From Liolophura sinensis (taxonomy: Eukaryota; Mollusca; Polyplacophora; Chitonida; Chitonidae), in NCBI RefSeq assembly GCF_032854445.1, contig NW_027017973.1, forward strand, positions 62,001 through 126,000: a stretch of 64,000 nucleotides of DNA. The letters run 5' to 3'. The notes under the pieces are model-generated. The model saw only the letters and a list, made by a program, of their open reading frames with translations. It did not search any database and had not been told where the DNA came from. Within the stretch, counting starts at the first letter, position 1. Each line of letters begins with the position of its first letter. Positions 1 through 10,543 of this stretch are shown in pieces. Made by a program: the position numbers and the translations under genes.

Positions 1-741
1 AAAGTTGAATATAGTAATGACCAGTCGCGATTGTACATAGTTAATGCAGCCGAATTCAATAAGCGAAAAGACCAGGCAAAAATCCAAAAGTGGAAAAACT
101 GTTCCAATGCTGCTGGTAAGAGGCTAATCCGACGTATTTTGTGACGAGAAATCGAATGGTGCAAACCGTGTTGCTCTCCGACCAATACTTTTGGCTGTAG
201 CCACAAATGAATAATCAATGATATCAAGATCACGTGCCCAGCAACGGCTCTTACTCCATGGAAACCAAAGAAATTTGCAATTTTTCAACAGCTGGAGATG
301 CCTGGCCCTATTGCGCATCCTTTGGTACCTTATTGATGTGGGTCAGTGTTCAATTGTACTTTTTACAGCGGATTGTATCAAGTACCTTTTGTTTTTTTTA
401 TATACAAATGGTGTGGTTTTTCTACATGTAGATAAAGACATTGAGTTTGTCTTCGACTTAGAAGTAAGACATTTGCTGGGTGAGTTAAATGGGCTTGGCC
501 CAAAGATTTGACGTCGTCTGGGCTACCGAAGGGCACATAACTTATAATGAAAAGTTGAATATAGTAATGACCAGTCGCGATTGTACATAGTTAATGTAGC
601 CGATTTCAATTCGCAAAAAGACCAGGCAAAAATCCAAAAGTGGAAAAACTGTTCCAATGCTGCTGGTAAGAGGCTAATCCGACGTATTTTGTGACGAGAA
701 ATCGAATGGTGCAAACCGCGTTGCTCTCCGACCAATACTTT

Positions 742-753
742 TGGCTGTAGCCA
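742..753. other. Short hairpin motif TGGCT-GT-AGCCA in each monomer
   Basis: Five-base perfect inverted repeat with a two-base loop, present in nearly every monomer at the same offset. M22 and M26 carry GGAGCC instead, which breaks one pair of the stem. The element is short enough to be chance; no function is assigned. Confidence 0.4.
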
Positions 754-780
754 CAAATGAATAATCAATGATGTCAAGAT

Positions 781-786
781 CACGTG
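781..786. promoter_or_regulatory. CACGTG E-box/G-box-like palindrome, repeated once per monomer
   Basis: The hexamer CACGTG (context GATCACGTGCCC) sits at monomer offset 231. It matches the core recognised by bHLH/bZIP proteins in many eukaryotes; binding here is untested. It is lost by point change in several copies: CATGTG in M8, AACGTG in M45, TACGTG in M47 and M53, TACGCT in M59. M103 and M111 keep the hexamer but have AACACGTG instead of ATCACGTG. A single hexamer is weak evidence, but phased presence in over 100 copies would give a regular array of sites. Confidence 0.3.
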
Positions 787-941
787 CCCAGCAACGGCTG
801 TTACTCCATGGAAACCAAAGAAATTTGCAATTTTTCAACAGCTGGAGATGCCTGGCCCAATTGCGCATCCTTTGGCACCTTATTGATGTGGGTCAGTGTT
901 CAATTGTACTTTTTACAGCGGATTGTATCAAGTACCTTGTG

Positions 942-954
942 TTTTTTTTATATA
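942..954 (+). repeat. Polymorphic T-run (T7-T9) followed by TATATA
   Basis: A homopolymer of T, eight long here, runs into TATATAC. It is the main source of monomer length change. T7 copies include M7, M9, M22, M23, M26, M27, M33, M39, M105, M113 and M115. T9 copies include M12, M20, M24, M31, M32, M40, M42, M44, M47, M53, M57-M59, M65, M67, M69, M70, M72, M74, M79, M89, M90, M100, M104, M106, M112, M114 and M116. In M64 the run is interrupted by a C. The run shifts every overlapping reading frame, which argues against coding. It resembles a pol III terminator but no pol III promoter boxes were found. Confidence 0.9.
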
Positions 955-971
955 CAAATGGTGTGGTTTTT

Positions 972-981
972 CTACATGTAG
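972..981. other. 10-bp perfect palindrome CTACATGTAG in each monomer
   Basis: The ten bases equal their own reverse complement. The motif is nearly invariant through the array; M77 has CTACATGTAC, which breaks the outer pair. It could be a dimeric protein site or simply part of the monomer text. Confidence 0.4.
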
Positions 982-1039
982 ATAAAGACATTGAGTTTGT
1001 CTTCGACTTAGAAGTAAGACATTTGTTGGGTGAGTTAAA

Positions 1040-1052
1040 TGGGCTTGGCCCA
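1040..1052. other. GC-rich mini-hairpin TGGGC-TTG-GCCCA in each monomer
   Basis: Five-base GC-rich inverted repeat around a three-base loop, near the monomer end. It is broken in M4 (GACCCA), M40 (a G lost), M43 and M81 (one base of the C/A run lost) and M100 (GGCTTA). No function assigned. Confidence 0.4.
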
Positions 1053-3300
1053 AAGATTTGACGTCGTCTGGGCTACCGAAGGGCACATAACTTATAATGA
1101 AAAGTTGAATATAGTAATGACCAGTCGCGATTGTACATAGTTAATGTAGCCGATTTCAATTCGCAAAAAGACCAGGCAAAAATCCAAAAGTGGAAAAACT
1201 GTTCCAATGCTGCTGGTAAGAGGCTAATCCGACGTATTTTGTGACGAGAAATCGAATGGTGCAAACCGCGTTGCTCTCCGACCAATACTTTTGGCTGTAG
1301 CCACAAATGAATAATCAATGATGTCAAGATCACGTGCCCAGCAACGGCTCTTACTCCATGGAAACCAAAGAAATTTGCAATTTTTCAACAGCTGGAGATG
1401 CCTGGCCCAATTGCGCATCCTTTGGCACCTTATTGATGTGGGTCAGTGTTCAATTGTACTTTTTACAGCGGATTGTATCAAGTACCTTGTGTTTTTTTTA
1501 TATACAAATGGTGTGGTTTTTCTACATGTAGATAAAGACATTGAGTTTGTCTTCGACTTAGAAGTAAGACATTTGCTGGGTGAGTTAAATGGGCTTGGCC
1601 CAAAGATTTGACGTCGTCTGGGCTACCGAAGGGCACATAACTTATAATGAAAAGTTGAATATAGTAATGACCAGTCGCGATTGTACATAGTTAATGCAGC
1701 CGATTTCAATAAGCGAAAAGACCAGGCAAAAATCCAAAAGTGGAAAAACTGTTCCAATGCTGCTGGTAAGAGGCTAATCCGACGTATTTTGTGACGAGAA
1801 ATCGAATGGTGCAAACCGTGTTGCTCTCCGACCAATACTTTTGGCTGTAGCCACAAATGAATAATCAATGATGTCAAGATCACGTGCCCAGCAACGGCTC
1901 TTACTCCATGGAAACCAAAGAAATTTGCAATTTTTCAACAGCTGGAGATGCCTGGCCCTATTGCGCATCCTTTGGTACCTTATTGATGTGGGTCAGTGTT
2001 CAATTGTACTTTTTACAGCGGATTGTATCAAGTACCTTTTGTTTTTTTTATATACAAATGGTGTGGTTTTTCTACATGTAGATAAAGACATTGAGTTTGT
2101 CTTCGACTTAGAAGTAAGACATTTGCTGGGTGAGTTAAATGGGCTTGACCCAAAGATTTGACGTCGTCTGGGCTACCGAAGGGCACATAACTTATAATGA
2201 AAAGTTGAATATAGTAATGACCAGTCGCGATTGTACATAGTTAATGTAGCCGATTTCAATTCGCAAAAAGACGAGGCAAAAATCCAAAAGTGGAAAAACT
2301 GTTCCAATGCTGCTGGTAAGAGGCTAATCCGACGTATTTTGTGACGAGAAATCGAATGGTGCAAACCGCGTTGCTCTCCGACCAATACTTTTGGCTGTAG
2401 CCACAAATGAATAATCAATGATGTCAAGATCACGTGCCCAGCAACGGCTCTTACTCCATGGAAACCAAAGAAATTTGCAATTTTTCAACAGCTGGAGATG
2501 CCTGGCCCAATTGCGCATCCTTTGGCACCTTATTGATGTGGGTCAGTGTTCAATTGTACTTTTTACAGCGGATTGTATCAAGTACCTTGTGTTTTTTTTA
2601 TATACAAATGGTGTGGTTTTTCTACATGTAGATAAAGACATTGAGTTTGTCTTCGACTTAGAAGTAAGACATTTGTTGGGTGAGTTAAATGGGCTTGGCC
2701 CAAAGATTTGACGTCGTCTGGGCTACCGAAGGGCACATAACTTATAATGAAAAGTTGAATATAGTAATGACCAGTCGCGATTGTACATAGTTAATGTAGC
2801 CGATTTCAATTCGCAAAAAGACCAGGCAAAAATCCAAAAGTGGAAAAACTGTTCCAATGCTGCTGGTAAGAGGCTAATCCGACGTATTTTGTGACGAGAA
2901 ATCGAATGGTGCAAACCGCGTTGCTCTCCGACCAATACTTTTGGCTGTAGCCACAAATGAATAATCAATGATGTCAAGATCACGTGCCCAGCAACGGCTC
3001 TTACTCCATGGAAACCAAAGAACTTTGCAATTTTTCAACAGCTGGAGATGCCTGGCCCAATTGCGCATCCTTTGGCACCTTATTGATGTGGGTCAGTGTT
3101 CAATTGTACTTTTTACAGCGGATTGTATCAAGTACCTTGTGTTTTTTTTATATACAAATGGTGTGGTTTTTCTACATGTAGATAAAGACATTGAGTTTGT
3201 CTTCGACTTAGAAGTAAGACATTTGCTGGGTGAGTTAAATGGGCTTGGCCCAAAGATTTGACGTCGTCTGGGCTACCGAAGGGCACATAACTTATAATGA

Positions 3301-5498
3301 AAAGTTGAATATAGTAATGACCAGTCGCGATTGTACATAGTTAATGTAGCCGATTTCAATTAGCAAAAAGACCAGGCAAAAATCCAAAAGTGGAAAAACT
3401 GTTCCAATGCTGCTGGTAAGAGGCTAATCCGACGTATTTTGTGACGAAAAATCGAATGGTGCAAACCGCGTTGCTCTCCGACCAATACTTTTGGCTGTAG
3501 CCACAAATGAATAATCAATGATGTCAAGATCACGTGCCCAGCAACGGCTCTTACTCCATGGAAACCATAGAAATTTGCAATTTTTCAACAGCTGGAGATG
3601 CCTGGCCCAATTGCGCATCTTTTGGCACCTTATTGATGTGGGTCAGTGTTCAATTGTACTTTTTACAGCGGACTGTATCAAGTACCTTGTGTTTTTTTAT
3701 ATACAAATGGTGTGGTTTTTCTACATGTAGATAAAGACATTGAGTTTGTCCTCGACTTAGAAGTAAGACATTTGCTGGGTGAGTTAAATGGGCTTGGCCC
3801 AAAGATTTGACGTCGTCTGGGCTACCGAAGGGCACATAACTTATAATGAAATGTTGAATATAGTAATGACCAGTCGCGATTGTACATAGTTAATGTAGCC
3901 GATTTCAATTAGCAAAAAGACCAGGCAAAAATCCAAAAGTGGAAAAACTGTTCCAATGCTGTTGCTAAGAGGCTAATCCGACGTATTTTGTGACGAGAAA
4001 TCGAATGGTGCAAACCGCGTTGCTCTCCGACCAATACTTTTGGCTGTAGCCACAAATGAATAATCAATGATGTCAAGATCATGTGCCCAGCAACGGCTCT
4101 TACTCCATGGAAACCAAGGAAATTTGCAATTTTTCAACAGCTGGAGATGCCTGGCCCAATTGCGCATCCTTTGGCACCTTATTGATGTGGGTCAGTGTTC
4201 AATTGTACTTTTTACAGCGGATTGTATCAAGTACCTTTTGTTTTTTTTATATACAAATGGTGTGGTTTTTCTACATGTAGATAAAGACATTGAGTTTGTC
4301 TTCGACTTAGAAGTAAGACATTTGTTGGGTGAGTTAAATGGGCTTGGCCCAAAGATTTGACGTCGTCTGGGCTACCGAAGGGCACATAACTTATAATGAA
4401 AAGTTGAATATAGTAATGACCAGTCGCGATTGTACATAGTTAATGTAGCCGATTTCAATTAGCAAAAAGACCAGGCAAAAATCCAAAAGTGGAAAAACTG
4501 TTCCAATGCTGCTGGTAAGAGGCTAAGCCGACGTGTTTTGTGACGAGAAATCGAATGGTGCAAACCGCGTTGCTCTCCGACCAATACTTTTGGCTGTAGC
4601 CACAAATGAATAATCAATGATGTCAAGATCACGTGCCCAGCAACGGCTCTTACTCCATGGAAACCATAGAAATTTGCAATTTTTCAACAGCTGGAGATGC
4701 CTGGCCCAATTGCGCATCTTTTGGCACCTTATTGATGTGGGTCAGTGTTCAATTGTACTTTTTACAGCGGACTGTATCAAGTACCTTGTGTTTTTTTATA
4801 TACAAATGGTGTGATTTTTCTACATGTAGATAAAGACATTGAGTTTGTCTTCGACTTAGAAGTAAGACATTTGCTGGGTGAGTTAAATGGGCTTGGCCCA
4901 AAGATTTGACGTCGTCTGGGCTACCGAAGGGCACATAACTTATAATGAAATGTTGAATATAGTAATGAGCAGTCGCGATTGTACATAGTTAATGTAGCCG
5001 ATTTCAATTAGCAAAATGACCAGGCAAAAATCCAAAAGTGGAAAAACTGTTCCAATGCTGCTGGTAAGAGGCTAATCCGACGTATTTTGTGACGAGAAAT
5101 CGAATGGTGCAAACCGCGTTGCTCTCCGACCAATACTTTTGGCTGTAGCCACAAGTGAATAATCAATGATGTCAAGATCACGTGCCCAGCAACGGCTCTT
5201 ACTCCATGGAAACCATAGAAATTTGCAATTTTTCAACAGCTGGAGATGCCTGGCCCAATTGCGCATCCTTTGGCACCTTATTGATGTGGGTCAGTGTTCA
5301 ATTGTACTTTTTACAGCGGATTGTATCAAGTACTTTGTGTTTTTTTTATATACAAATGGTGTGGTTTTTCTACATGTAGATAAAGACATTGAGTTTGTCT
5401 TCGACTTAGAAGTAAGACATTTGTTGGGTGAGTTAAATGGGCTTGGCCCAAAGATTTGACGTCGTCTGGGCTACCGAAGGGCACATAACTTATAATGA
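3301..5498 (+). repeat. Dimer repeat M7-M8 / M9-M10 (about 1099 bp)
   Basis: M7 (3301) and M9 (4400) share AACCATAGA, GCATCTTTTGG, GACTGTATC and a T7 run. Each is followed by a copy opening AATGTTG instead of AAGTTG at the matching site. M8 and M10 are otherwise less alike (M8 has AAGGA and CCTTTTG, M10 has ATAGA and TACTTTG), so only part of the second monomer is shared. Confidence 0.65.
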
Positions 5499-6600
5499 AA
5501 AGTTGAATATAGTAATGACCAGTCGCGATTGTACATAGTTAATGTAGCCGATTTCAATTCGCAAAAAGACCAGGCAAAAATCCAAAAGTGGAAAAACTGT
5601 TCCAATGCTGCTGGTAGGAGGCTAATCCGACGTATTTTGTGACGAGAAATCGAATGGTGCAAACCGCGTTGCTCTCCGACCAATACTTTTGGCTGTAGCC
5701 ACAAATGAATAATCAATGATGTCAAGATCACGTGCCCAGCAACGGCTCTTACTCCATGGAAACCAAGGAAATTTGCAATTTTTCAACAGCTGGAGATGCC
5801 TGGCCCAATTGCGCATCCTTTGGCACCTTATTGATGTGGGTCAGTGTTCAATTGTACTTTTTACAGCGGATTGTATCAAGTACCTTGTGTTTTTTTTATA
5901 TACAAATGGTGTGGTTTTTCTACATGTAGATAAAGACATTGAGTTTGTCTTCGACTTAGAAGTAAGACATTTGTTGGGTGAGTTAAATGGGCTTGGCCCA
6001 AAGATTTGACGTCGTCTGGGCTACCGAAGGGCACATAACTTATAATGAAAAGTTGAATATAGTAATGACCAGTCGCGATTGTACATAGTTAATTGCAGCC
6101 GATTTCAATGAGCAAAAAGACCAGGCAAAAATCCAAAAGTTGAAAAACTGTTCCAATGCTGCTGGTAAGAGGCTAATCCGACGTATTTTGTGACGAGAAA
6201 TCGAATGGTGCAAACCGCGTTGCTCTCCGACCAATACTTTTGGCTGTAGCCACAAATGAATAATCAATGATGTCAAGATCACGTGCCCAGCAACGGCTCT
6301 TACTCCATGGAAACCAAGGAAATTTGCAATTTTTCAACAGCTGGAGATGCCTGGCCCAATTGCGCATCCTTTGGCACCTTATTGATGTGGGTCAGTGTTC
6401 AATTGTACTTTTTACAGCGGATTGTATCAAGTACCTTGTGTTTTTTTTTATATACAAATGGTGTGGTTTTTCTACATGTAGATAAAGACATTGAGTTTGT
6501 CTTCGACTTAGAAGTAAGACATTTGCTGGGTGAGTTAAATGGGCTTGGCCCAAAGATTTGACGTCGTCTGGGCTACCGAAGGGCACATAACTTATAATGA
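5499..6600 (+). repeat. Single monomers M11 and M12
   Basis: Two standard copies with AACCAAGGA. M12 (6049) has an extra T in AATTGCAGCC, a GAGCAAAAAG variant and TTGAAAAAC, and carries the first T9 run of the window, giving 552 bp. Confidence 0.85.
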
Positions 6601-8801
6601 AAAGTTGAATATAGTAATGACCAGTCGCGATTGTACATAGTTAATGTAGCCGATTTCAATTCGCAAAAAGACCAGGCAAAAATCCAAAAGTGGAAAAAAC
6701 TGTTCCAATGCTGCTGGTAAGAGGCTAATCCGACGTGTTTTGTGACGAGAAATCGAATGGTGCAAACCGCGTTGCTCTCCGACCAATACTTTTGGCTGTA
6801 GCCACAAATGAATAATCAATGATGTCAAGATCACGTGCCCAGCAACGGCTCTTACTCCATGGAAACCAAGGAAATTTGAAAGTTTTCAACAGCTGGAGAT
6901 GCCTGGCCCAATTGCGCATCCTTTGGCACCTTATTGATGTGGGTCAGTGTTCAATTGTACTTTTTACAGCGGATTGTATCAAGTACCTTGTGTTTTTTTT
7001 ATATACAAATGGTGTGGTTTTTCTACATGTAGATAAAGACATTGAGTTTGTCTTCGACTTAGAAGTAAGACATTTGCTGGGTGAGTTAAATGGGCTTGGC
7101 CCAAAGATTTGACGTCGTCTGGGCTGCCGAAGGGCACATAACTTATAATGAAAAGTTGAATATAGTAATGACCAGTCGCGATTGTACATAGTTAATGTAG
7201 CCGATTTTAATTAGCAAAAAGACCAGGCAAAAATCCAAAAGTGGAAAAACTGTTCCAATGCTGCTGGTAAGAGGCTAATCCGACGTATTTTGTGACGAGA
7301 AATCGAATGGTGCAAACCGCGTTGCTCTCCGACCAATACTTTTGGCTGTAGCCACAAATGAATAATCAATGATGTCAAGATCACGTGCCCAGCAACGGCT
7401 CTTACTCCATGGAAACCAAGGAAATTTGCAATTTTTCAACAGCTGGAGATGCCTGGCCCAATTGCGCATCCTTTGGCACCTTATTGATGTGGGTCAGTGT
7501 TCAATTGTACTTTTTACAGCGGATTGTATCAAGTACCTTGTGTTTTTTTTATATACAAATGGTGTGGTTTTTCTACATGTAGATAAAAACATTGAGTTTG
7601 TCTTCGACTTAGAAGTAAGACATTTGCTGGGTGAGTTAAATGGGCTTGGCCCAAAGATTTGACGTCGTCTGGGCTACCGAAGGGCACATAACTTATAATG
7701 AAAAGTTGAATATAGTAATGACCAGTCGCGATTGTACATAGTTAATGTAGCCGATTTCAATTCGCAAAAAGACCAGGCAAAAATCCAAAAGTGGAAAAAC
7801 TGTTCCAATGCTGCTGGTAAGAGGCTAATCCGACGTGTTTTGTGACGAGAAATCGAATGGTGCAAACCGCGTTGCTCTCCGACCAATACTTTTGGCTGTA
7901 GCCACAAATGAATAATCAATGATGTCAAGATCACGTGCCCAGCAACGGCTCTTACTCCATGGAAACCAAGGAAATTTGAAAGTTTTCAACAGCTGGAGAT
8001 GCCTGGCCCAATTGCGCATCCTTTGGCACCTTATTGATGTGGGTCAGTGTTCAATTGTACTTTTTACAGCGGATTGTATCAAGTACCTTGTGTTTTTTTT
8101 ATATACAAATGGTGTGGTTTTTCTACATGTAGATAAAGACATTGAGTTTGTCTTCGACTTAGAAGTAAGACATTTGCTGGGTGAGTTAAATGGGCTTGGC
8201 CCAAAGATTTGACGTCGTCTGGGCTGCCGAAGGGCACATAACTTATAATGAAAAGTTGAATATAGTAATGACCAGTCGCGATTGTACATAGTTAATGTAG
8301 CCGATTTTAATTAGCAAAAAGACCAGGCAAAAATCCAAAAGTGGAAAAACTGTTCCAATGCTGCTGGTAAGAGGCTAATCCGACGTATTTTGTGACGAGA
8401 AATCGAATGGTGCAAACCGCGTTGCTCTCCGACCAATACTTTTGGCTGTAGCCACAAATGAATAATCAATGATGTCAAGATCACGTGCCCAGCAACGGCT
8501 CTTACTCCATGGAAACCAAGGAAATTTGCAATTTTTCAACAGCTGGAGATGCCTGGCCCTATTGCGCATCCTTTGGCACCTTATTGATGTGGGTCAGTGT
8601 TCAATTGTACTTTTTACAGCGGATTGTATCAAGTACCTTGTGTTTTTTTTATAAACAAATGGCGTGGTTTTTCTACATGTAGATAAAGACATTGAGTTTG
8701 TCTTCGACTTAGAAGTAAGACATTTGTTGGGTGAGTTAAATGGGCTTGGCCCAAAGATTTGACGTCGTCTGGGCTACCGAAGGGCACATAACTTATAATG
8801 A
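6601..8801 (+). repeat. Dimer repeat M13-M14 / M15-M16 (1100 bp)
   Basis: M13 (6601) and M15 (7702) share CGACGTGTTTTG, TTTGAAAGTTTTC and GGGCTGCCG, changes that are rare or absent elsewhere. M14 (7152) and M16 (8252) both open with GATTTTAATTAGC. M13 has one extra A in GTGGAAAAAAC. Similarity ends inside M16, which switches to CCTATTGC. This is a recent two-monomer duplication, most simply by unequal exchange. Confidence 0.85.
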
Positions 8802-10451
8802 AAAGTTGAATATAGTAATGACCAGTCGCGATTGTACATAGTTAATGTAGCCGATTTCAATTAGCAAAAAGACCAGGCAAAAATCCAAAAGTGGAAAAAC
8901 TGTTCCAATGCTGCTGGTAGGAGGCTAATCCGACGTATTTTGTGACGAGAAATCGAATGGTGCAAACCGCGTTGCTCTCCGACCAATACTTTTGGCTGTA
9001 GCCACAAATGAATAATCAATGATGTCAAGATCACGTGCCCAGCAACGGCTCTTACTCCATGGAAACCAAGGAAATTTGCAATTTTTCAACAGCTGGAGAT
9101 GCCTGGCCCTATTGCGCATCCTTTGGCACCTTATTGATGTGGGTCAGTGTTCAATTGTACTTTTTACAGCGGATTGTGTCAAGTACCTTGTGTTTTTTTT
9201 ATATACAAATGGTGTGGCTTTTCTACATGTAGATAAAGACATTGAGTTTGTCTTCGACTTAGAAGTAAGACATTTGTTGGGTGAGTTAAATGGGCTTGGC
9301 CCAAAGATTTGACGTCGTCTGGGCTACCGAAGGGCACATAACTTATAATGAAAAGTTGAATATAGTAATGACCAGTCGCGATTGTACATAGTTAATGTAG
9401 CCGATTTCAATAAGCGAAAAGACCAGGCAAAAATCCAAAAGTGGAAAAACTGTTCCAATGCTGCTGGTAAGAGGCTAATCCGACGTATTTTGTGACGAGA
9501 AATCGAATGGTGCAAACCGCGTTGCTCTCCGACCAATACTTTTGGCTGTAGCCACAAATGAATAATCAATGATGTCAAGATCACGTGCCCAGCAACGGCT
9601 CTTACTCCATGGAAACCAAGGAAATTTGCAATTTTTCAACAGCTGGAGATGCCTGGCCCTATTGCGCATCCTTTGGCACCTTATTGATGTGGGTCAGTGT
9701 TCAATTGTACTTTTTACAGCGGATTGTATCAAGTACCTTGTGTTTTTTTTATATACAAATGGTGTGGTTTTTCTACATGTAGATAAAGACATTGAGTTTG
9801 TCTTCGACTTAGAAGTAAGACATTTGTTGGGTGAGTTAAATGGGCTTGGCCCAAAGATTTGACGTCGTCTGGGCTACCGAAGGGCACATAACTTATAATG
9901 AAAAGTTGAATATAGTAATGACCAGTCGCGATTGTACATAGTTAATGTAGCCGATTTCAATTCGCAAAAAGACCAGGCAAAAATCCAAAAGTGGAAAAAC
10001 TGTTCCAATGCTGCTGGTAAGAGGCTAATCCGACGTATTTTGTGACGAGAAATCGAATGGTGCAAACCGCGTTGCTCTCCGACCAATACTTTTGGCTGTA
10101 GCCACAAATGAATAATCAATGATGTCAAGATCACGTGCCCAGCAACGGCTCTTACTCCATGGAAACCAAGGAAATTTGCAATTTTTCAACAGCTGGAGAT
10201 GCCTGGCCCTATTGCGCATCCTTTGGCACCTTATTGATGTGGGTCAGTGTTCAATTGTACTTTTTACAGCGGATTGTATCAAGTACCTTTTGTTTTTTTT
10301 ATATACAAATGGTGTGGTTTTTCTACATGTAGATAAAGACATTGAGTTTGTCTTCGACTTAGAAGTAAGACATTTGTTGGGTGAGTTAAATGGGCTTGGC
10401 CCAAAGATTTGACGTCGTCTGGGCTACCGAAGGGCACATAACTTATAATGA
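8252..10451 (+). repeat. Cluster of CCTATTGC-type monomers M16-M19
   Basis: Four consecutive copies carry CCTATTGC where nearly all others read CCCAATTGC; outside this cluster it occurs in M1, M4 and M35. Their A-rich heads differ (TTAGC, TTAGC, TAAGCG, TTCGC), so the cluster shares a central haplotype but not its flanks, as expected from local gene conversion or crossover within monomers. Confidence 0.75.
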
Positions 10452-10543
10452 AAAATTGAATATAGTAATGACCAGTCGCGATTGTACATAGCTAATGTAC
10501 CCGAATTCAATAAGCAAAAAGACCAGGCAAAAATCCAAAAGTG

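Larger units (their letters stand above)
551..1100 (+). repeat. Reference satellite monomer (M2, 550 bp)
   Basis: A typical full-length copy that can serve as the reference. Offsets from its first base: a variable A-rich stretch around 61-71 (TTCGC, TTAGC or TAAGC followed by A-runs, the most diagnostic segment); G/A at 93 (GTGG or GTAG); a mini-hairpin at 192-203; CACGTG at 231-236; CCATGG at 256-261; a pyrimidine tract ending in CAG at 360-368; T8 plus TATATA at 392-404; the palindrome CTACATGTAG at 422-431; GGGTGAGT at 478-485; TGGGC-TTG-GCCCA at 490-502; GACGTC at 510-515. No internal sub-repeat is visible by eye, so the monomer does not look like a multimer of a shorter satellite. Its origin is unknown. 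Confidence 0.95.
1..3300 (+). repeat. Trimer higher-order repeat, two copies (M1-M3, M4-M6)
   Basis: M1 and M4, 1650 bp apart, share GCAGCCGA, TAAGCGAAAAG, AACCGTG, CCTATTGC, GGTACC and CCTTTTG. M2 and M5 share TTGTTGGG, and M3 and M6 share CTGGGTG, so three-monomer units repeat. All six copies have AACCAAAGA where later copies have AACCAAGGA or AACCATAGA, so this end holds a distinct local subfamily. M1 alone has GATATC in place of GATGTC. Confidence 0.8.

Noticed and set aside
730-800. CENP-B box
   Set aside because: No match to the TTCG-4N-A-2N-CGGG pattern in the monomer on either strand; TTCGACTTAGAAG lacks the CGGG half.
768-1061. Recurring 97-residue plus-strand ORF in most monomers
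   Set aside because: It exists because the DNA is repeated. T7 and T9 alleles truncate or shift it, it overlaps ORFs on the other strand and in another frame, and it shows no recognisable domain, so it is not annotated as a gene.
551-1100. Honey bee AvaI satellite, because of its similar (about 547 bp) unit length
   Set aside because: No AvaI recognition site (CYCGRG) is visible in the monomer, and I cannot compare sequences from memory; length alone is not evidence.
551-1100. Internal sub-repeats of one half or one third of the monomer
   Set aside because: Comparing the thirds by eye showed no shared sequence beyond short AT-rich words.
1073-1333. Recurring 86-residue and 64-residue minus-strand ORFs
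   Set aside because: They overlap each other and are disrupted by ordinary monomer variants (3- and 4-bp deletions, one-base indels). No family is recognised and frames are not preserved better than chance would allow in near-identical DNA.
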